Source: JAAXGI01 sp965206975
GTDB taxonomy: Bacteria; Gemmatimonadota; Gemmatimonadetes; Longimicrobiales; Gaopeijiaceae
Reading direction: 5' to 3'
Length of the DNA stretch: 64,000 bases
NCBI GenBank assembly: GCA_965206975.1
Contig: OZ242253.1
Location: 372,001 to 436,000, forward strand
Of the stretch, positions 59,284 to 64,000 are shown piece by piece. Both the position numbers and the translations under genes were made by a program. Within the stretch, counting starts at the first letter, position 1; the number at the start of each line of letters is the position of its first letter. The notes beneath the pieces were generated by a model that saw nothing but the letters and a program-made list of their open reading frames with translations, searched no databases and had not been told where the DNA came from.

Positions 59284-61821
59284 ATGCCGACTGCAGAGGA
59301 ACGATCGAACGTCCGAGGCGCTCACACTCTCGACGCTTTGCCACCCGACGATCTTCCTCCGGCGTCCATGACCGAGAACGCACGTCTCGTCTTGGCCAGG
59401 CGGTATCTCAAGAAGGATGAGGACGGGAACCCGGTCGAGGAGCCGGAGACGATGTTCTGGCGCGTGGCTCGCGTCATCGCGGAGGAAGAGCGGGCCCACG
59501 GTGCGTCAGAGTCCGCGGTCGAGGAGCTCGCCCGGCAGTTCTACGACCTGATGACGACGGGGCAGTTCGAGCCCAACTCGCCGACGCTCATGAATGCCGG
59601 CCGGCCGCTCGGTCAGCTGTCGGCCTGCTTCGTCCTTCCCGTCGACGATGCGCTCTCGAACGGAGGGCAGAGCGGAATCTACGATACGCTCAAGTCCATG
59701 GCGCTCGTGCATCAGTCCGGTGGCGGGACGGGCTTCTCCTTCTCCCGGATCCGGCCGACGGGAGACCCGGTACGCTCCACGATGGGCGTCGCTTCGGGCC
59801 CCGTCTCCTTCATGCGCCTGTACGACGCGTCGACCGAGGTGGTGAAGCAGGGCGGCACGCGTCGAGGCGCGAACATGGGGATCCTCCGGGTCGACCACCC
59901 GGACATCCGGAAGTTCATCACCTGCAAGGATGACACCTCGCAGATCACGAACTTCAACATCTCCGTTGCCATTACAGATGCCTTCATGGAAGCCGTCAAG
60001 GCAGGCGCGGAATATGACTTGGTGAGTCCACGCACGGGTGAAGTCGTGGGAAGCGACAGCGCCCGGGAGATCTTCGACCTGATCGTCGACGGTGCTTGGA
60101 AGACGGGCGAGCCCGGCGTCTTCTTCGTGGACCGGGCGAACGAGTACAATCCCGTGCCCGCGCTCGGGAACTACGAGGCAACGAACCCGTGCGGGGAGCA
60201 GCCCCTCCTCGCGTACGACGTCTGCAATCTCGGAAGCGTGAACGTCGGTGCCTTCGCGAGGCAGGATGTAGCCCGGGGCGGCCCGCCGGAGGAGAGAATC
60301 GACTGGGAGGGCCTTCGGCGCGTGGTGCACCTCTCGGCCCACTTCCTGGAAAACGTCATTGACGCGAACCGCTATCCGCTGGTCGCGATCACGGAGTTGG
60401 CACAGGCGATCCGAAGGATCGGGCTCGGCATCATGGGGTGGGCGGATCTCCTGGTCCGCGTCGGCGTTCCCTACGACTCGGAGGAGGGTGTTCGGCTCGG
60501 TCGCCGCGTGATGGAGTTCGTGAACGAGGAGTCGCGGGTCGCCTCCGAGGCTCTGGCGGCGGCCCGAGGGGTGTTCCCGGCGTGGGAGGCCTCGATCTGG
60601 GGCCCCGACGGGAGCTGTGCCCGCAGGCCGGACGGGACCCGGATCCGGCCGGAGCGACGGCTCCGGAACTGTAATCTCACCACCGTGGCCCCGACGGGGA
60701 CGATCTCGATCTTCGCTGGCTGTTCCGGCGGGATCGAGCCGCTCTTTGCGGTAGCCTTCATGCGGAATCAGGCCGGGGCGCTGATGCCGGACGTGAATGG
60801 GGACTTTGTCCGCATCGCTCGGGAGGGGGGCTGGCACTCCGAGGAGCTGATGGAGCGGATTGCCTCGGAAGGGCACATCCACTTCGACGAGGTGCCGGAG
60901 GACGTGCAGCGGGTCTTCGTGACGTCGCACGACATCTCCCCCGAGTGGCACGTCCGGATGCAGGCAGGATTCCAGGAGCACACGGACAGCGCGATCTCGA
61001 AGACCACGAACTTCGCGAATGAGGCGACGCCGGATGACGTGCGGGAGATCTACGAGTTGGCCTACCAGCTCGGGTGCAAGGGCGTAACGGTCTACAGGGA
61101 TGGTTCCCGGCCGATGCAGGTGCTGTCGACCGGGAAGACCGAAAAGAAGGACGGAGCGTCGGACGTCGAACGCCGGGCACTTGAACAGCAGCTCGCGGAT
61201 TCGCGGGAAGAGGTCCACCGCCGTCGGATCGAGGCGGACGAACTCCGGTTGCGACTGGAGGAGCAGGACCAGAATGCCCGGGCTACACGCCACAAGAGAA
61301 AACGGCCGTCGGTCCTAACGGGCCGTACGATAAAGATGCACTCGCCGCTCGGTGACCTGTACGTGACGATCAACGAAGACGAGGAGGGTCGTCCGTTCGA
61401 GGTCTTCACAACGGTGGGCAAGGCGGGAGGGGCCGCGATGGCGGACGCCGAGGCGCTCGGCCGCCTCGCGTCTCTCGGACTCCGTTCCGGGATCCCGATC
61501 ACGGCGGTGCGGGATCAGCTTCGGGGCATCTCGTGCGACCGGGCAGTGGGCGTCGGGCAGAACAAGGTCCTCTCGGCCCCCGACGCAGTGGCGCAGGCGA
61601 TTGAGCGCTACCTGGCCGGGCGGGAAGGGGTCCAGCAGGAGCTGCCGATCCCCGCCCCCGCCGGCTTCGGCAGCACCGCCACCCAGGCGCAGGACCACCG
61701 CTACCCCGCGCCGGTCGACCAGTCGTTCTTGGGATCGTGCCCAGATTGCGGGACCGGGCAGCTCGCCTACGAGGAGGGCTGCGTGAAGTGTCACATCTGC
61801 GGGTACAGCGAGTGCGGTTGA
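59284..61821 (+). CDS. nrdJ: Adenosylcobalamin-dependent (class II) ribonucleotide reductase
   Basis: An 845-residue enzyme that makes deoxyribonucleotides using vitamin B12 and needs no oxygen. Substrate and active-site segments: FEPNSPTLMNAGRPLGQLSA with CFVLP (first redox Cys), NPCGEQPLLAYDVCNLGSVN (with the thiyl Cys and Glu), and NLTTVAPTGTISIFAGCSGG. A long helical insert with Glu/Arg repeats follows (about residues 630-670), then a TSCPD-type domain (FTTVGKAGGAAMADAEALGR) and a C-terminal zinc-like tail CPDCGTGQLAYEEGCVKCHI with CGYSECG. ATG 59284 is chosen; ATG 59368 is an alternative. No other reductase genes are in the window. Confidence 0.94.
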   Translation: MPTAEERSNVRGAHTLDALPPDDLPPASMTENARLVLARRYLKKDEDGNPVEEPETMFWRVARVIAEEERAHGASESAVEELARQFYDLMTTGQFEPNSPTLMNAGRPLGQLSACFVLPVDDALSNGGQSGIYDTLKSMALVHQSGGGTGFSFSRIRPTGDPVRSTMGVASGPVSFMRLYDASTEVVKQGGTRRGANMGILRVDHPDIRKFITCKDDTSQITNFNISVAITDAFMEAVKAGAEYDLVSPRTGEVVGSDSAREIFDLIVDGAWKTGEPGVFFVDRANEYNPVPALGNYEATNPCGEQPLLAYDVCNLGSVNVGAFARQDVARGGPPEERIDWEGLRRVVHLSAHFLENVIDANRYPLVAITELAQAIRRIGLGIMGWADLLVRVGVPYDSEEGVRLGRRVMEFVNEESRVASEALAAARGVFPAWEASIWGPDGSCARRPDGTRIRPERRLRNCNLTTVAPTGTISIFAGCSGGIEPLFAVAFMRNQAGALMPDVNGDFVRIAREGGWHSEELMERIASEGHIHFDEVPEDVQRVFVTSHDISPEWHVRMQAGFQEHTDSAISKTTNFANEATPDDVREIYELAYQLGCKGVTVYRDGSRPMQVLSTGKTEKKDGASDVERRALEQQLADSREEVHRRRIEADELRLRLEEQDQNARATRHKRKRPSVLTGRTIKMHSPLGDLYVTINEDEEGRPFEVFTTVGKAGGAAMADAEALGRLASLGLRSGIPITAVRDQLRGISCDRAVGVGQNKVLSAPDAVAQAIERYLAGREGVQQELPIPAPAGFGSTATQAQDHRYPAPVDQSFLGSCPDCGTGQLAYEEGCVKCHICGYSECG

Positions 61822-62276
61822 GCGGGTCGCTTCCCGCGTAGCGCTGCGCTGCACATGAAACGCCGGTGTCTGCCCGCCCGTTGCTCACCGACGTCTCCAG
61901 TGGCGTGCTCGCCGTGAGCCGCGCCGTCAACTCCGAGTGCGAGCACCGGCTTGGCGGCATGCGCACGCGACGTTTCGGTCGGACCTTCGATGCGGTGTTC
62001 GTCCCCGACGCCGTCTGCCACATGACGACGAAGGCCGATCTGCGGCGCGCCATGGAGACAATGTGGGTCCACCGCCGGCATGTGCGCACGCGGTCTCCGC
62101 CTTGTCGAGCGGGTTTGGGGTCCTGACCCTGGAGACACCCCTGGAGACACGCACTACCCCCCCGATTGCGCTTTCCTGCTGCGTGACCGTGACGGCTCAG
62201 CGTGCGTCGAGCATGACCGCCACGTCAGAGGGCTGCTCGACCGCCAGCGCTGGCTGAATCTACCGACCGAGGCCGG

Positions 62277-63654
62277 GAGGTAGGATCAAATGGTGTGTAA
62301 AAAGAGAGGCGACGCACCTTTCGGCTGAGGATTAAACCAGCGAGCCCGGGTGGACAGCCCGGGGAAAGGAACGTCGCCTCATGAGAGAGGATATGGCGGG
62401 ACGGGAGTGTGCGTCCAGCAGGCCGATGTGGGAGGTGCTGGAGGGGATGGTGCGGGAGAAGGCGCAGGAGTTCATCCAGGGCATCCTGGAGGAGGAGGTC
62501 ACGGATCTGCTGGGTCGGGAGAAGTCTGAGCGGCGTGCGGGGATCGATAGGCCGGAGGGCTACCGCAACGGATACGGCAAGCCGAGGCGGCTGGCGATGA
62601 GCTCGGGAACGATCACGCTCCGGCGTCCCCGGGTTCGCGGAGTGGAGGAGCGATTCCAGAGCCGGGTGCTGCCGTTGTTCGCGAGGCGGACGAAGGAGGT
62701 GGGCGCTCTATTGCCGGAGCTGTATCTGCACGGTCTGGCTGAGGGAGACTTCGAGCTGGCGATGCGGGGACTGCTGGGGGAGGGGGCACCGTTGTCGAAG
62801 TCATCGATCCGGCGGCTGCGAGCGGGGTGGGCAGCGGAGTTCGAGGCCTGGTCGAAGCGCTCGCTGGCCGATCGAGAGGTCGTCTACGTGTGGGCGGACG
62901 GGATCTACGTGAAGGCTGGGCTGGAGCGGGACAAGGCCGCGCTGCTGGTGGTGCTGGGCACGATGCGAGACGGGACGAAGGAGGTGTTGGCGCTGAGACC
63001 GGGCTACCGAGAGTCGGTCGAGTCGTGGTCTGAGGTGTTACGGGAGCTGAAGGCACGCGGCATCGAGGCGCCGAAGCTTCTGATGGCGGACGGCAACGCG
63101 GCGATCTGGGGGGCGGTGAGGCAGGTATGGCCTGAGGCCGGTGAGCAGCGGTGCTGGAACCACAAGATGAGGAACGTGCTGGACCGACTCCCTCAGCGCG
63201 AGCAGAGCGAGGCGAAGGATCTGCTCAGGGTTGTGGTCTATGCACCGAGCCGGGCCCAGGCCGCGAAGGCCCGTCAGGCGTTCGAGAAGCGCTACGGGCC
63301 GTGGTATCCGAAAGCGGTGGACGTGCTCGAGGACGACTGGGAGCGGATGGTCAGCTTCTACGACTTCCCCGAGGCCCACTGGAAGCATCTGCGCACGACG
63401 AACGTGGTCGAGAGCCCGTTTGCTTCGGTACGGCTCAGGACCAGCGCGGCGAAGCGGTTCAAGAAGGTCGAGAGCGCCACGGCCCTGATCTGGAAGCTCC
63501 TGACAGTGGCCGAGAAGCGCTTCAGAAGGCTCGACGCTCCCCACCTGCTCAGCGATGTGTTTGAAGGAAGAAAGTTCGAAGACGGAAAGCCCGTCTCAAC
63601 CCAACAGCGGAAGGCTGCCGCCTGACACGTTTACACACTTATTGACCCGACCTC
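62277..63654 (+). mobile_element. IS256-family insertion sequence with 9-bp target duplication
   Basis: The ends are GAGGTAGGATCAAATGGTGT on the left and, reverse-complemented, GAGGTCGGGTCAATAAGTGT on the right, both continuing to GTAA. CGAGGCCGG flanks the element at 62268-62276 and 63655-63663. The size is 1378 bases. It lies inside the methyltransferase pseudogene. Confidence 0.92.
62381..63625 (+). CDS. IS256-family transposase (second subgroup)
   Basis: A complete 414-residue Mutator-type transposase. Key segments: EEVTDLLGREKSERRAGIDR with PEGYRNGYGKPRRL near the N-terminus, REVVYVWADGIYVKAGLERD with the first catalytic Asp, PKLLMADGNAAIWGAVRQVW with the second, the Cys/His segment EQRCWNHKMRNVLDRLPQRE, and the C-terminal TTNVVESPFASVRLRT block with the Glu. 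The frame is intact and both ends are preserved, so the element is probably active. Its sequence is well separated from the transposase at 9300-10589. Confidence 0.93.
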   Translation: MREDMAGRECASSRPMWEVLEGMVREKAQEFIQGILEEEVTDLLGREKSERRAGIDRPEGYRNGYGKPRRLAMSSGTITLRRPRVRGVEERFQSRVLPLFARRTKEVGALLPELYLHGLAEGDFELAMRGLLGEGAPLSKSSIRRLRAGWAAEFEAWSKRSLADREVVYVWADGIYVKAGLERDKAALLVVLGTMRDGTKEVLALRPGYRESVESWSEVLRELKARGIEAPKLLMADGNAAIWGAVRQVWPEAGEQRCWNHKMRNVLDRLPQREQSEAKDLLRVVVYAPSRAQAAKARQAFEKRYGPWYPKAVDVLEDDWERMVSFYDFPEAHWKHLRTTNVVESPFASVRLRTSAAKRFKKVESATALIWKLLTVAEKRFRRLDAPHLLSDVFEGRKFEDGKPVSTQQRKAAA

Positions 63655-63815
63655 CGAGGCCGGCTTCGAGGTCCGCAGTGTACCGTTCATGCACCCCGAG
63701 GTAGAGCAGGGCCGCCACGAGATGTTCGTCGGGCGCCGGCCACGCGTGCCCGGACTCACGGCGGCTACGACCCGGACGGCATCGCAGTGACTCGCCGCAG
63801 GCCATGCAGGGCTCC

Positions 63816-64000
63816 ATGCACCTAGTCGTTCTTGACCTGGATGGAACGCTTGTCGATTCAGTCGAGTTCGACGCGCGGCTGTATGCCCAGGCCGTCCGAA
63901 CCGTGCTGGGGACCGAAATCGATGATGACTGGTCCGGATATCGACACGGGACCGATAGCGGAATCCTGGAAGAGATAATCGACAACGCCAAGGTGAAAAC
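63816..64000 (+). CDS. HAD-superfamily hydrolase, partial at window end
   Basis: Only the first 61 residues are inside the window. MHLVVLDLDGTLVDSVEFDA contains HAD motif I (DxDGTLVDS) with the nucleophilic Asp and the general-acid Asp, followed by ARLYAQAVRTVLGTEIDDDW, the start of a helical cap of the phosphoglycolate-phosphatase type. ATG 63816 is likely; ATG 63804 is in frame four codons upstream. The substrate is unknown. It follows the methyltransferase pseudogene by about 30 bases on the same strand. Confidence 0.85.
   Translation, partial: MHLVVLDLDGTLVDSVEFDARLYAQAVRTVLGTEIDDDWSGYRHGTDSGILEEIIDNAKVK

Larger units (their letters stand above)
61866..63793 (+). pseudogene. SAM-dependent methyltransferase, rearranged and split by an IS256-family element
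   Basis: Three pieces remain. At 61866-62090 one frame reads SSGVLAVSRAVNSECEHRLG and RTFDAVFVPDAVCHMTTKAD with LRRAMETMWVH, the central part of a class I methyltransferase. A scrambled segment follows in which CCTGGAGACAC occurs twice (about 62130-62155). At 62167-62276 another frame gives CAFLLRDRDGSACVEHDRHV and LLDRQRWLNLPTEAG. After the insertion the same frame resumes at 63655 as EAGFEVRSVPFMHPEVEQGR and HEMFVGRRPRVP, ending in TGA at about 63788. The SAM-binding N-terminus is missing. It cannot be functional. Confidence 0.8.

Noticed and set aside
1..64000. CRISPR arrays, rRNA and tRNA genes
   Set aside because: No regularly spaced repeats, Cas genes, tRNA cloverleaf ends or rRNA segments were seen by eye. 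A tool-based scan would be needed to exclude tRNAs fully.

Overview
This is a high-GC bacterial chromosome window, most likely from a member of the Gemmatimonadota or a close relative. That placement is inferred from three things: a SusC/SusD outer-membrane pair in a very GC-rich background; small lipoproteins and hypothetical proteins of a type I associate with that phylum; and a fused alpha/beta 2-oxoacid dehydrogenase E1 beside a class II ribonucleotide reductase. No rRNA or tRNA gene was found, so the phylum remains an inference. The window divides into two halves of different character. Bases 1 to about 35,000 are accessory DNA with many mobile elements, broken genes and toxin-antitoxin loci. 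Bases about 36,000 to 61,800 are mostly tightly packed housekeeping genes, and the last 2 kb are disturbed by an insertion sequence again. The accessory half begins with a tyrosine recombinase gene (2810-3970, minus) and two downstream relatives. One relative joins the recombinase N-terminus to a helix-turn-helix domain; the other is mostly that helix-turn-helix domain. Next come copies of a three-hairpin repeat whose stems show compensatory changes, and an IS1380-family element. A large Ig-like surface lipoprotein follows, split by an IS256-family element with a perfect 8-bp target duplication, and then a frameshifted IS110-family transposase and an NHL-repeat lipoprotein. From 14.9 to 33 kb lies a cluster of toxin-antitoxin and conflict genes: vapBC, darTG with a frameshifted toxin, a broken NYN-nuclease gene, a Fic-family protein with an array of palindromic operators, a MazF-type pair, the remnant of an AAA ATPase plus TOPRIM-like pair, and a Phd antitoxin with a truncated RelE. 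A SusC/SusD operon sits inside this cluster, flanked by a direct duplication of the 3' half of a short-chain dehydrogenase gene. A group II intron tail and remnants of IS481, IS1182 and another tyrosine recombinase show repeated insertion and decay. The core half carries a minus-strand branched-chain 2-oxoacid dehydrogenase E1, a YyaL-type thioredoxin-domain protein with small upstream genes, and then a long plus-strand operon with overlapping starts and stops: small protein, coaE, PHP phosphoesterase, DHH phosphoesterase, hypothetical protein, Fur-family regulator, cardiolipin-synthase-like protein and CcdA-like thiol transporter. An ABC exporter and a cytidine deaminase follow on the minus strand. 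A DinB-GNAT fusion protein and a methyltransferase gene broken by a stop codon then flank an IS256 remnant. After these come gamma-glutamyltransferase and an M20 amidohydrolase (minus), then anhydro-N-acetylmuramic acid kinase and a polytopic glycosyltransferase (plus), a membrane protein (minus) and an adenosylcobalamin-dependent ribonucleotide reductase. The right edge holds a second methyltransferase pseudogene split by a different IS256-family element with a 9-bp target duplication, and the start of a HAD hydrolase cut by the window end.
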